Shown in pieces: positions 28,336 to 40,922 of a stretch of DNA of 64,000 nt. The DNA is from Aphelenchoides besseyi (Eukaryota > Nematoda > Chromadorea > Rhabditida > Aphelenchoididae). The stretch is taken from NCBI GenBank assembly GCA_024699855.1, contig JAMPIQ010000001.1:7626001-7690000 (forward strand). Direction: 5' to 3'. The first letter of the stretch is position 1, and every line of letters starts with the position of its first letter. The position numbers were made by a program, and so were the translations under genes. The notes beneath the pieces are model-generated. The model saw only the letters and a list, made by a program, of their open reading frames with translations, did not search any database and had not been told where the DNA came from.

Positions 28336-31300
28336 ATGAGCGAAATAAAGACTCCCGAGAAACTAAAAGAACAAGGCAATTTGGCATACCAGCACGCAGA
28401 TTACAACCAAGCAATCGAGGATTACACTGAAGCGCTGTTACTGGAACCGAAGAAAGATCTCAAATGTATTTTGTACAAAAACCGCGCAATGGCGAGAGCA
28501 AAAGTCGACGACTTCGAGGGTGCTGAACACGATTGTACGAATGGTGAGTCGACAATCAACATTATAATCCTGATTTTGTCTTTTAGCATTGAATATAGAT
28601 GGAGCATATGTGAAGGCTCTTTATCAACGAGCATTAGCACGTGAACAGTTGGACAAACTTGGAAGTGCATTCAATGATGCGAAGGAAGCACTTCGACTTC
28701 AACCTAAAAATTCGTAAGCCCTCGACTGTGGTTGTAATCATCTAAGATTCGTAGACAAGTTGCAAAACTCTGCGAGCATTTGGCTCGTTTGAATACTGAA
28801 CGATTGAAAACGGCCAACAATAACGAGACACGATCAATTGAGATGCTCAAAATGGCATTCGGTCAAGATAACGATGAACAGAAGAAAAAAGCAATGCACA
28901 ATCTTCTGGTACTGGCTCGTGATTCGGAAGAGGGTGCACGTCGTGTGTGGCAAGATGGTCAGACTGCTCTGCAACTCATTGCAATGGCAAAAGATACAGA
29001 AAAATGGACTGATGAATTCGCAATTGATGGGATGCACATTTTGGATGAACTACTGAAAAAACGAGAACGAGTAAGTTTGTTCGAGAGACTATCGGAGGAA
29101 GCTCAAAATTTCAGGCATTGAAATTGATCGAGCTAATTTCTATTCCTCAACTTGCACGAATTCCCGCTCTTCGTTCTTCGCGTCAATTCGTCGATTCGAC
29201 TCAGATTTTGATTGAACGTGTTTTCAACGCTCTTGCTGCAATGAATCGCCTAAAAGACATCAAACCTGATCCGGAAGTTGTTGAACAAAACAAAATGCAC
29301 ATCATCAATCTGATTCTTGAATTGGAAGAAATGCTCACTGATCCTCAATACTCGGCGATTGTTCGCGAAATGATTATCGATCTGTTTTCCAAGAATTTGA
29401 TGCACATGGACAAAGGTCTTCCTCGTGGTTGGTCTTGGCGATTTACCGAAGATCGCGGTTTGTTGAACATTTGGGTCCATTGAATAAACGCATTCAGGAC
29501 TTTTGAAACTGTTGCACGTTTCTACTCAAATACCGGAACTCTGTGATTACGAGGTTACGGCTGAAACTCGACAGCATTTGGCACTGTGTTTAGCTCGATT
29601 ATGGGACGACATGGTATTTGATACGAAACGCGCCATCTATCGAGAAAAAGTCGATGCTTTTTTCAAGTAAGTTTTACCCTTAGAAACTGAATGTCAATTA
29701 ATAGTGCAGCTTATTGATGAAAGATATCGGGAACGAGAAAACGCAAATCAAAATGTGCTCATTCCTCACCACTCTTCTACAGGTGCATACATTCGACGTC
29801 TCTTTGATGTGATAGTTGGTTTTAGGGTCCAATTGATGCGGGAATTAGTCTTGTGACAAACGATTCTATCACCGCCCTTATGCTTCAAATGGCAGCTTCT
29901 GAAGATAAACTGCAGCAGGTAGATTTGAAAAGAAGTTGCTTATATGATTTTATGTTTTTAGTCTGTAGCCACTGAGTTGATTGTACAAACCGTAAGCAAA
30001 CACGAACGAGCGGTTAGCATCATAGCTAACGGTATTCCTGTTCTTCGAAAACTCTTCAATTCTGATGACCACAATGTTCGTGTTCGAGCGTTAGTGGTAA
30101 GAAACAATCATCGTTTATTATATGCAAACATGTTCAGGGCTTGTGTAAATGTGCAGCTGCTGGTGGCGATGATTACAGTAAACAAACGATGGAAGAAGGA
30201 CAAACTATTCGATTGGCTGCTCAATGTAAAGAATTTCTACTTGATACCGAAAAATACTCAGTTGATGTGCGACGATTTGCATGCGAAGCGCTTTCCTATT
30301 TGTCACTTGATGCCGATGTCAAAGAGTTTATTGTGGCTGATTCGTCGTTGTTGACCGCCTTAGTCAGTTTGGGAAAAGTGAGTAATAACACTTAGAGAAA
30401 ACGATTCATAGGGATTTTTAGGTTGCCGGTTCACTTTGTGTATATACTTTAGCACACATTTATGTCAATTTAACCAATTCATATGAGAAACCAGAAGTTC
30501 AAGAGGAACTGGTTAAACTCGCTCAATTCGCCAAACATCCTGTTCCGGAAACACATCCAAAGGATACCGATGACTATGTAGAGAAACGAGTATGTTATTC
30601 TTCTCTTGGAGTATATTTTTGGTTTCTTAGATTCGAGCATTGGTCAATGGTGGAGCGGTTACTGCGTGTGTTAGTGTGGCTAAAACCGAAAGCAAAAAAG
30701 CCTTGGAGTTGTTGGCCCGCTGTATGTTAGCGTTCTGCTCAATCAGCGACTTCACGGGACAGATCGTAAAGGAAGGTGGAGCGAAATTGCTTTTGGATTT
30801 GTACAAAACGGCGGACACTGAAGGCAAAATAAAGGCAGCTCATGCATTGGCAAAACTTGGACGAAACTCCGATCCAAGCATTACGTTTGCCGGACAAAGA
30901 ATGTACGAAGTGGTGAGACCGATGGTTGAATTATTGCATCCGGAGTGCGAAGGAATTGCCAATTACGATGCTCTTCTTACATTGACCAATTTGGCAAGTA
31001 TTGACGATTCGGTGCGTAAACGAATAATGAAAGAACGTGCAATTCCAAAAGCCGAAGAATTTTGGTTTATGACCGATCATGACGAATTGCGATCCGCAGC
31101 TTCTGAGTTTCTGCTCAATATGCTTTTTCTCGAAGATTTTTACAAAGAAACCATTCAAGTAAGTTGGGGATCAAGTATTCTAATTCATGTGTGAACTTCA
31201 GATCGGTCCTGGAGCAGAACGTTTGAAATTATGGGCTTTGTATTGTGATGAAGGCGAAGATCGTTTGAAGTTGAGTGCATCCGCTGGTTTTGCTTTACTC

Positions 31301-31746
31301 ACCGAAGATGAAACAGCATGCACACGTTTCTTGAACGAGTTAAGCAGTTGGAAAGAGTTGTTCATGGAGATCATTCAAGCAGAACATCCTGAAATACAGC
31401 GCCGTTGCATAATGGGAGTGGCCAACATTATTGAGAAGTCCGAAGCAAACGCATCCAAAGTGATGTCGGTGAGTATTTTGAGTCTTCCGTCAAAATCATT
31501 TCCGTTTTATTCCAATTTTCTGCGTGACCAAGTACTCTTTATGTCGTAAAGTTTTTGTTTTAGACCGAAATCTTTCGACTTATGGTTGCAATCACAAAAC
31601 TTCAAACTCCAACCAATGAACGTGACGGTGCGAAGAAAGAGGCTCAACGGGCTTTGGATGCGGCAGAAAGATTTGGAGTTATCAAGCCAACCGACCGTCA
31701 ACTTTACGAGCAAAAATCCCAGTTATCCACAGTACCAGAAGTTTAA
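28336..31746 (+). CDS. unc-45: UNC-45 myosin chaperone
   Basis: UCS-family co-chaperone that folds myosin with Hsp90. The start MSEIKTPEKLKEQGNLAYQH leads straight into three TPR motifs (YNQAIEDYTEALLLEPKKD, ILYKNRAMARAKVDDFEGAEHDC, ALYQRALAREQLDKLGSAFNDAKEALRLQP), the Hsp90-binding part. Armadillo-like central and UCS domains follow. Recognisable blocks include VNGGAVTACVSVAKTESKKALELLARC, IVKEGGAKLLLDLYKTADTEGKIKAAHALAKLG, and NYDALLTLTNLASIDDSVRKRI in the UCS region. The tail ends QLSTVPEV. About twelve short introns interrupt it, and length is near the usual 930-960 residues. Single-copy muscle gene in invertebrates. Confidence 0.96.
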
Positions 31747-33019
31747 TTCGCATAAGTGCCTATTTGTCTTGTTGTTGTAATTTCGATTAATGAAGCAAAT
31801 CCTTTAATTCTGATTTGTTTGGACAATTGAGGACGGAAATTAAAGCGACTTTGTTGTCCCAACGGTCTTCAACGTCCGAATAACCAATTCGTTTTGACCG
31901 CAAACCATCTGCTTGCGCAAATTAACGAAACTTTTCTTTTGGCTTTTGCTTTGAAAAGTTTTGGAGTGTGCGCGAAATTGGACAACCACGGAACGAAGGC
32001 ATTTTGTGGTGTTTGAGACGTGTGACAAGTGATTTGCAGCGCAGAAGAAACTCATTCACGAACTCGTCGTCCATCCCTCGTGTCCACAAAATGGCCCGAC
32101 AAGAAGCTAGTCAGAGGGATTTTATGGCAGTGGAAGAGGGAGAGAGAAGGACGAGTGGGTCGAAAGCTCTCGCGTCGGCCTCTGCTCAAAACACGAGCAG
32201 ACGGGTTGAGAAGGGGAAAATGCCCGTTAAGATTCGCGGCGAGCGCGATGAGTTTTCCACACGGACGCTCTGCAAATTTCCCGTTTTGGTTTGCTCCTCC
32301 GTCCCATCCTTCGCCCCTTTTGGCAGTTGACCACGTCTTGCGCGATAAAGAGCGAAATTTGAAGAAAATTGTTAATGACGAAACGTGTTTTCCGGCACTT
32401 TTTCTCCTCCACATTCCAATGACCTTCGTGTAATTTTGCGGTCAAATGAGTGGCGTATATCAGCGCTCGCAAAGTAAATGGATCTTTCGCATTGTGGTGA
32501 TGTTACAGTCCGCTCATTTCGCGTTGTTTGTCGACTCGATGAACCCGCACGCGCGCTTGTGGTCAACGAACACGCGACTCCAAACGCTTGTCGGACGTTC
32601 TTTTTCCGCTTAACCAACCGGTCGGCTCTCATTACCTTTTGCTATGATACTCTTTCCTTTTTCTACGCGCAGTACCGCCAAACACGCGTCAGTAACAACG
32701 ATGTGAAATACCGCACAGCCACATGACTTCGGGAGTCAAGCGCCGGATCGATTAATAGCACCCGACAGCGCTGAAAGCCGAAGGATCGCATGTCCGAAGT
32801 GCTCGTTTCTGTTTGGCCAACTTTTTGGACACGTCGATTCGTTTTTGTTCTCCAAAAGACCATTTCCGTAATTTCAATTCTTACCGTGTCCTATTCAAAT
32901 ACGTGATTAACATTCGAATTGTTTTAGCTCGCCGACCGTTTTATTTGGACTTGAAAACGCGGCATGTGCCGTCGAAAAAGGCGATTTCAATTTTAACTTT
33001 GTCTTTTCAATTTATCACG
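31747..33019. other. Intergenic, upstream of syndecan
   Basis: Overlapping open frames on both strands around 31970-32730 show no family motif. They coincide with purine/pyrimidine-biased, CG-containing sequence, so I treat them as chance. The region probably contains the syndecan promoter and 5' leader. Confidence 0.45.
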
Positions 33020-33911
33020 ATGCTGTTTGCTCAAAATCCTCGTATCTGTCGGCTTCTAACTGTCGGGTTCATTTTTGTAAGTTCAAGCACAACAGAGCAA
33101 ACTTTCACTTGCAACTTTAAGATCGTTTTTACTGTCAATCGGGTTGATGCCAAAATTGATGGTCCCGCCGCTCGACCGCCATCAACTGCACCGTCGACTC
33201 TTGTCGAAGGCTCTGGCATTCCAGTACGAACTGGTGGAAATATCGACGATGAGGTGATTCGTGCATCGGGCAACTCGAATAATCCGGACGATGATGACAG
33301 TGAACCAGAGATAAATGGTTCTGGATTGCCACCAAAAACTCAATCGCAGACACCGACAGTCCGAAGTACAACCACGACTACTACGAAGGCGCCAACGACA
33401 AAAGGAGGCTATGAACTCAATTTAAGCGAACAGAATGAATTAGACGATGAAGACGAGTATGAGAACGACCAAGATGATGATGAGGAGGACGAAGAACTTC
33501 CATCAGAAATTGCAACCACCACTAGTTTATCGACTACTCAATCGACAACAACTCGCGCGCCAATCACTTCTCAACCCGCGTTAACGACTACATGGCGTCC
33601 TCCAGTTCAAACAACCAAACGTCCGCCTTATGTTTCAGTGCAAGAAGAATCTATCGGTTTGGACATGCTAAAACCTGGGCTGTTAGCCGGTAAGCCAACT
33701 CAGTTGTAATCATTTCATTGGACTGTTCATTTCAGCAATAAGCGGTGGAGCTGTCGTTGGACTTCTTCTAACAATTCTTTTGGTTATGTTCGTGGTTTAT
33801 CGTATGCGCAAAAAGGACGAAGGTTCATACGCTCTCGATGAAGGAACCCATCAACCCGCTTCGTATTCTTATGCATACCAGAAAGCACCGACAAAAGAGT
33901 TTTACGCATAA
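33020..33911 (+). CDS. sdn-1: Syndecan
   Basis: Single-pass heparan-sulfate proteoglycan core protein. The N-terminus ([23 protein letters not shown]) is a likely signal peptide. The ectodomain has acidic-flanked Ser-Gly attachment sites ([15 protein letters not shown]) and long Thr-rich mucin-like runs with an Asp/Glu-rich block. A 46-nt intron near 33691-33736 joins to the transmembrane segment [22 protein letters not shown]. The conserved cytoplasmic tail is [24 protein letters not shown], ending in the PDZ-binding EFYA that defines syndecans. The part just after the signal peptide could hold an unresolved small intron starting GTAAGT at 33078. Confidence 0.94.
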
Positions 33912-34206
33912 TTGACCATGACTAATAACTTATGCTCACAACTGACCATTTTGTTATTTTCGTTTGACTTCGAGGGACAAACGAAGCCACGGAAATGTAG
34001 TTCAGATCACTGTCATTTTACTTTTTGATTCTTTCCTGCCATAGTCTCAAAATATTTTCTCAGTTTGTTTTTGTGTTCCTTCTATAGCTTGCCTATTATT
34101 CAAGATACGCACTTTTGATCCCATAAATTCACGCAATTTTTCCAATTCGAATTGTTTTTATTAGCCAAATTGAAAGTTTAAAAACTATTCAACAGTTGTA
34201 ACTTAA

Positions 34207-35670
34207 TTACTTCAATAAAATACGTGGTTTTAATGATAGCATTCCTGTACGTTGACCAGTACCGCCGCCAAGAACATTCGTGTCTGTCGGAGTCTCGTTC
34301 TTCTTCTTCGGAAGTTTCGGTTTGGCGAATTTATCCTTTGGTTTCTCTTTTTCTTTTGGTTTGTTCGGCTGAGGAGCTTGCGGTTTGCCACGTTTGGCAA
34401 CACTCGGATCACTGATTAAGACAATCAATTGACGACCTGAAACCAAATTGTCAGAAGCATTTCAACGATTCGAACGAACCTTTGAATTCTTGATCGTGAG
34501 CAGCCAAACCACGTTGTGCCGTTTCGTCGTCTTCGTATTCAACATAAGCGATACCTTTCGGATCACCGTTTTTGAATCGAACCATCCGAACATCTTTGAC
34601 CGTACCGTATTTTCCAAAATACTCACGAACCTCGTCTTCGGTGGCGGAGAAGTCGATGTTACGCACGAAGAGCTTGTTCTTCTCCTTTTCAGTAGAGAAT
34701 TTGAAAGTCTAGAAAACACAATCAAAGTTAATGATCGAACAAGTAGCACTTACCGACGGCTTTTTCTCATCAGCGTTTGTTTCGTTTGTGTCCATTTTTT
34801 CCGACATCGAAGAGGCTTCAACGTTTAGGTTGACTTTTGCCCGTTTTTGTGCCGATTCCTTTGTCGTTTTTGACTTCTCTGCGGCATTTGGTTTTATTGT
34901 GGACGATGTACTGGGTTGTTTGCGTTTTTTGGGTTGTTGACGAACTGCGGGAATACGAGCAGCTGCTTGATTCACCTTCTCAATAGCCCGATCCACTTGC
35001 TCACGAGTTCCCTCTTCGCGTTCAAATTGAAGAAAATACTCAAAGATCTGATGTGGATAATCAGTTACCGCCATTACGGCACGATTCAAAAGTTTTCGAG
35101 CACCATCGATCGTTCCAAAACATCGTTCTTGACGGATTACATCCAACCAAAGTTCGGCTGATTGACGCAAATCCTCTTGTTTCAAAACATCGTTCCATAA
35201 TTTCAATGCCTAGAACATCAAATTGTCGCATTTTAAAATCTAGTCGACTTACTTCTTTTGGCTCTTTGGCTTTTGTGTACAAGAAATACGCGTAGTTCTT
35301 TCGGAACCATCCATCTGGATCCCAGTACTCTCCGAATTGTTTTCCCAAAAACTCCACTGCTTCGGCAAACAAGCCCTTCAATTTATCAATGTCTGAAAAA
35401 ACTATAGACATAAGTTCACAGAAACGTTCGTTTACCTGCACCCATTCGACGACACATGTAGATGTAAGTCGTGTATAAAAGAACACCGTCAGTTTCGTTC
35501 GAAATTTGTTGTTTGCTCAATTCCCACAAAGTCTCGATAATATCCGTCGATGCACCTTCTTTCTCTTGATCCAAAAGAGTTTGACGAAGTGCTGGAATTG
35601 AAAGATCCATTTCGGCTTCAACTTCCTCTTCATCCTCCTCCATGTTCACGTCTCCATTCTCTGGGTCCAT
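34207..35670 (-). CDS. SART3: SART3-like U4/U6 recycling factor, short form
   Basis: SART3 (p110/Prp24-like) reanneals U4 and U6 snRNA. The start MDPENGDVNMEEDEEEVEAE is acidic as in the family. HAT-type repeats follow (ETLWELSKQQISNETDGVLLYTTYIYMC; FGEYWDPDGWFRKNYAYFLYTKAKEPKE; QSAELWLDVIRQERCFG). Next comes a Lys-rich linker, then one RRM (KLFVRNIDFSATEDEVREYFGKYG with RNP1-like KGIAYVEYED). The last exon is basic and ends GQRTGMLSLKPRILLK. The protein is about 430 residues against over 800 in usual SART3, with fewer HAT repeats and a single RRM. This is either a lineage-specific short form or a partial gene. It is divergent from PRPF6. Confidence 0.75.
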
Positions 35671-35919
35671 TTTTATCGCGTAAATTGACGCTGTAATTCG
35701 TTGATTGCTCTTCAAACCCACAACACAATAGGACGATCAACCGTTTAAAGTTGCGCAAATGCTGAGAAGAAGCCTCTAAACTTTGACGAGGTTGCGAAAG
35801 AAAGCAAATCAATAGTTAGAAACTGTGTTGTGGTCAAACGATGAAGACGCTAAAAGGCGGCTAAATCCGAGGATTGTTGGTGCTGTTGAGCGTCATTAGT
35901 TTGATTTCATTCGTTCAAA
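35671..35919. promoter_or_regulatory. Shared promoter of SART3-like and PRPF6
   Basis: Only 249 bp separate the two divergent start codons, so the upstream control of both spliceosome genes must overlap. No specific factor site is claimed. Confidence 0.5.
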
Positions 35920-38900
35920 ATGGCGACTACAATTCCGGGCTCGCTTGTCAACAAAACGAAAAAGCATTTTATTGGAATGCCCGCACCTGCCGGGTAAGCA
36001 CTCAAGTCTCGTTATCTAATAGAAATCGTTTAGATATGTTGCCGGTGTTGGTCGTGGTGCCACCGGTTTCACGACTCGATCAGACATTGGTCCCGCTCGT
36101 GATGCCGGAGATTCGCTGCCCGGCGCTGATGCCGCTCCAACTGCCGGACCGCCAATCAAAAGACCGCGAGAAGATGACGATCCGGAAGATCTAAATGATT
36201 CCAATTACGACGATGTGAGTTTGTTTTGCTTCTTAACTGTTGATCATTTGAATTCAGTTCGAAGGTTATCGTGGAAGTTTGTTCTCGAAAGATCCCTACG
36301 ACAAAGAAGACGAGGAAGCGGATAAAATCTACTACGCAGTGGATATGCGACAAGACGAGAAACGTCGAGTTCATCGTGATCGAAAATACAAAGAAGAAGT
36401 TGAAAAGTTGCGACGTGAAAGACCGAAAATTCAACAGCAGTTCAGTGACTTGAAACGACAACTTGTTGAAGTCAGCGAAGAGGAATGGGCAGCGATTCCC
36501 GAGGTTGGAGACGCTAGAAACAAAGCGAAACGAAATCCAAGAGCTGAAAAGTAGTTAAAATAATCCGTTCAACGACTAACCGGTTACTTTAGATTTACAC
36601 CGGTCGCTGATTCGTTGATTGCCAGTGCTGCAGCTTACGGTCAAATGGGGACAATGCTGGACTCGAATGTTCAGTCCGGACTTCTTACTCCCTATAGCGG
36701 ATTACAATCAACCATTGGTGGAACACAAACCGGACTTTTGACTCCAGGTTGGCAAACTGGAGTTCAAACTTCGGGAGATTTGGATTTGCGAAAGATCGGC
36801 CAAGCTCGAAATCGAATTATGGATATTCGATTGAATCAAGTAGGTTTTTGCTGATGTTTCGTTGTGAATCGAGTAATGATGCTCAATGATGAATTAGTAA
36901 AAGGTCTGAGTAGTGAACTGCCGTTTGAAATTGCTGTTGAGTGTCGTCAAAGAAAGTAAAATTTGGCGACAACCCCAATTGAAATAAAATCGAAATCGCC
37001 AATGAACTCAGTCGTATTTTTATTAACGGCAAAAAATAACGATTTTTAAGATTGGTAACATTTTTTATTGCAATCATTTCAAGTTTTCCAACAACTTTTT
37101 CGAACTAAGTGCTTTTCATTCGTGATCACAGATTTAAACTGAGAGCATTCACAAACATCGATACTATATTTTAACTGTTAGAAGAGGCTTAACAACTTCA
37201 ATTTCAGCTCTCGGATTCGGTTAGCGGCCAAACAGTCATTGAGCCGAAAGCCTATCTTACCGATCTTCAATCGTTAAATCCGTCACAAATATCGGATATC
37301 AACGACATTAAAAGAACTCGTCAATTGTACAAATCGATTCGAGAAACCAATCCGCATCATCCACCAGGTATCTTCATTTGTGTATTCCTTTCTTTACATT
37401 CCTTTAGCGTGGATTGCTTCTGCGATGTTGGAATCAGCAGCTGGAAAAATGCAAGCAGCACGCAATCTGATTATGGAGGGCTGTGAAAAGAATCCGAAAT
37501 CAGAAGACTTGTGGCTTCAAGCTGTTCATTTCCATCCGCCAGACGTTGCCAAACAAATAGGTAAGGAATAAATGTTGTCATTTCTAAACAAGCAAATTTA
37601 GTTGCTACTGCTGTTAAACACATTCCAACGTCCGTAATGATTTGGTTGACGGCTGCGAACATCGAAACCGAACTAAAAGCTAAAAAGAAGGTTCTTCGTA
37701 AAGCGTTGGAACAAATTCCGCATTCTGTTCGTTTGTGGAAAGAAGCTGTGAAGTTGGAAGAACCGGAGGATGCACGTAAACTGTTGACAAAGGCTGTCGA
37801 ATGCTGTAGTACGAGCACAGACCTGTGGTTAGCTTTGGCCAAACTGGAGACCTACGAAAATGCAAAGAAAGTGCTCAACAAAGCCCGTGAAAGTATTCCG
37901 ACCGATCGTCAAATTTGGATTTCGGCTGCTCGATTGGAAGAAGCAAGTGGTCAAGAGAACGTGGATGCGATTATTAAACGTGCTCTGAAAGTTCTTCAAA
38001 TCAATCAAGTCGAAATTAATCGAAAGCAATGGATGGAGGATGCAATTAACGCGGAAAGAGCGGACTGCAAATTGACTGCTGCTTCAATTATGTGAGTTCA
38101 TTTCTAATTCTAGAGTTCGAGTTTTGCCAGATGACGATAAACAAAAACAATGAACATCTCTAAACTAACTCCACATAAACGTAAAGCGGAATGTTTAATG
38201 TGCACAAACTAAAGTCTAAAATTGAACGACTTTAGTTAAATTAACTCTTTAAAAGTGATAAGAGAGTTGAAAATTAAAGTCAAACAGCAACTCTAAGTTA
38301 GACTTTAAGTGTATTCGTACATGTGAATGATTGCTAAGTTTTCAATCTGATGGCAGTAAAACCTCAAAACTTCTATATATTAAAAATTGAACTTATTAAC
38401 ATAAAGGTTATTTCAGTCGAAGCGTAATGGGAATTGGAGTTGAAGAAGAAGACAAGAAATCGACGTGGTTGGAAGATGCCGAGTGGTTCACCAACGAAAA
38501 CGCGTTCGAGTGTGCTCGAGCCGTCTATGCGTTGATGTTGAACGATTTTCCGGACAAAAAAGGCATTTGGCTTCAGGCAGCTCATTTCGAAAAGGAACAC
38601 GGTACCACCGAGAGCTATCGATTGCTTTTGGAGAAAGGAACCGAAAAGTGCCCGAAATGCGAAACTTTATGGTTGATGTACGCCAAACTTCGATGGCAAC
38701 AACAAGACGTTCAAGGCGCTCGAGACGTGTTGGCGTTGGCTTTCAAGAAGAATCCGAATTCCGAAGACATTTGGATGGCTGCCGTTAAACTGGAATCCGA
38801 GAATAACGAGTACGACAAGGCACGAAAACTGTTAAAGAAGGCTCGCGAATCAGCTCCGTCTCCGCGATTTTGGATGAAGTCTGCTCGATTGGAATGGTGT

Positions 38901-39748
38901 TTGAATGAGTTGGACAAAGCCAAAGAGCTTCTAAATGAGGGTATTGCGAAGTATCCGGACTTCGAGAAATTCTACATGATGCTCGGTCAAATTTGTGAAC
39001 AAGAAGAGAAATTAGATGAAGCACGAAAAGCGTACACCGAAGGAACGAAACAATGTCCTCATTCGGTTGTATTATGGGGACTTTTGGTGCGATTCGAAGA
39101 GAAACATAATCCCGTCAAATCGCGATCTTATTTGGATATTGCACGTCTTAAGAATCCAAAGAACGAGTTTCTGTGGCTTGAAGCAATTAAGCTGGAGTTA
39201 CGTGCCGGTGCAAAAGAATTGGCAAACACACTTCTTGCTCGTGCATTACAAGAATGCGAGAATTCTGGTTGGTCTTATTGATTCATTCTAATTCAAGACG
39301 TTTGCAGGTTTTCTGTGGTCCGAAGCGATTGCTCTGACACCTCGACATTCACGAAAGACAAAATCCGCCGATGCACTAAACAAATGTGAACACGATCCAC
39401 GAGTATTGTTGGCGGTGGCAAAGATGCTGTGGAGTGAACGGCGAATCAACAAAGCACGCGAATGGTTCAAGAAGGTAATTAAGTTGGATTCTGATCTCGG
39501 AGATGCGTGGGCAACGTATTTCAAATTTGAGTTCATTCACGGCAATCAGGTACTCAATTTCTATCTTTTGAGAGCCGTTTGATGTTGAATTTCAGGAGCA
39601 ACAAGATGCGGTACTTCAAGCATGTGAACAGGCAGAACCTCGACACGGAGAATTGTGGCAGAGTGTGTCGAAGGACGTGAAGAACTGGAAGAAGACGACA
39701 TCAGAGATCTTGATTATTGTTGCCTCTAAAATTGAAATCCCAAAATAG
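35920..39748 (+). CDS. PRPF6: Pre-mRNA splicing factor PRPF6
   Basis: U5 snRNP/tri-snRNP bridging protein. The N-terminus [47 protein letters not shown] is the family's PRP1 N-terminal domain. It is followed by [23 protein letters not shown], then the GLLTP repeats ([18 protein letters not shown]). Tandem HAT repeats run to the end ([92 protein letters not shown]). The stop follows VASKIEIPK. Most introns are short, but two are about 320-370 nt (36841-37206 and about 38092-38416). A poly(A) signal lies near 39861. Confidence 0.96.
38207..38308. repeat. Small inverted repeats inside a PRPF6 intron
   Basis: AACTAAAGTC at 38207-38216 and GACTTTAGTT at 38228-38237 form a perfect 10-bp stem with an 11-nt loop. 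TTAAAGTC at 38274-38281 pairs with GACTTTAA at 38301-38308. Both share the AAAGTC core. It could be a decayed miniature element or simple hairpins; no terminal repeat of the whole intron was found. Confidence 0.5.
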
Positions 39749-39957
39749 TTTTCGTTATTAAATTGTTGTTGTTTTTACCTTTTCTTTACCTGTAAATTCG
39801 AGACCTCGTAATTTAGATTGATTGTCATCACAATTCCTTTGTCACTTACCGTTATATTCTTAATAAATTCAATAAGTCTTATGAATACCGAACTGTTATT
39901 GGTTACAGAGCCGTGATACTTTCAAACGATCTTTACCGTCAAATTGAATTTTACAGA

Positions 39958-40856
39958 ATGTTGATTCAACGACTATCAGCGTTAATTCGAAACCCTCGAT
40001 GTAGTCAGCTATTAAGTGGTAATTTTGCCATCGAAAACCGAGCTCACGTTCATCATGGAAAGGTCGTACCGTTAGATGACAAGGAACGTGATCCCTATGC
40101 GTACAATCACATCGAGAAAAAGAAGGGGCTAATGAAACCGAAGCATACGGTCGAAGAGCAAATTGCCTACATGAAAAGTGAAGGTGAGTTCGAAAAGTGC
40201 GAGAACATTAGTTTGTCGTTTGTTTGCAGTTTTTGCTGACACCTATCAAGGTCTTCCAATTTACAAATGGTATCGTCGAAATCTTGCTGTTCAACCAATT
40301 CTCCAACCACCACCACGACTGTTCTGCATCGATAAAAACGGATATTTTAATTTGAATCATGCATGTCCAGTGTGTCGCGACGAGTATTTGTTCTTCGACT
40401 ATCGAGTGAGTTCAATCGTATAAACACAGATCATTTGTTATACAGAATCCGGCACTCATCGAACAATTTTTGGCACCGGGAACCGATCAGCCAATTGAAT
40501 TGCTCAAAACGGGACTTTGTCGAGATCAATACTCACAATTGAAAGCTCAATTATTGAAGGCACGAGAACATGGTCAGTTTTCGCAGAATTGCTGTTAATC
40601 TCATATTCGTTTAGGTTTAATTGAGTTTTCCGTTGAGTACCGAGTTTTCGATTATTCGCAATGGTACGACTCGTGGACCCCCGATATGATCGGAAACGTT
40701 GAAGACGACGGAATACCGATTACTCGTCGTTCGACACCAATTGAATCGCTGTTTCCTTCGGAGCCGGTTTCGTTCGAAGCGCATCGACCGGATGTTGGAA
40801 ACCTGTGGAACAGGTATTGGGAAAAGGACGACAAATTTGCGAAGAAAGCTCGATAG
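39958..40856 (+). CDS. MRPS18B: Mitochondrial ribosomal protein bS18 (MRPS18B type)
   Basis: Small-subunit mitoribosome protein. The start MLIQRLSALIRNPRCSQLLSG is a plausible mitochondrial presequence. The core HACPVCRDEYLFFDYRNPALIEQFLAPGTDQPIELLKTGLCRDQYSQLKAQLLKAREHGLIEF matches the bS18m CPxCRD..VDFRN..LLEQF..TG.C..Q...L..A..KARDHGLL pattern. The YKWYRRN..QPPPR segment before it and a Trp/Tyr-rich C-terminus (WYDSWTPD..NRYWEK) also fit. It starts 209 bp after PRPF6 on the same strand, with a TTACAG acceptor-like site at 39903-39908 that could receive a spliced leader. A poly(A) signal lies near 40910. Confidence 0.88.
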
Positions 40857-40922
40857 AAATTTGTTTATTAAGTTTGTTGTTGAACGTTAGGAAGAAGTAT
40901 TGAGGGCTTGAATAAAGAATGA

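Noticed and set aside
31968..32726. Several overlapping 80-134-codon frames on both strands upstream of syndecan
   Set aside because: They overlap each other in different frames, are Arg/Ser-rich low-complexity and show no family pattern; treated as chance.
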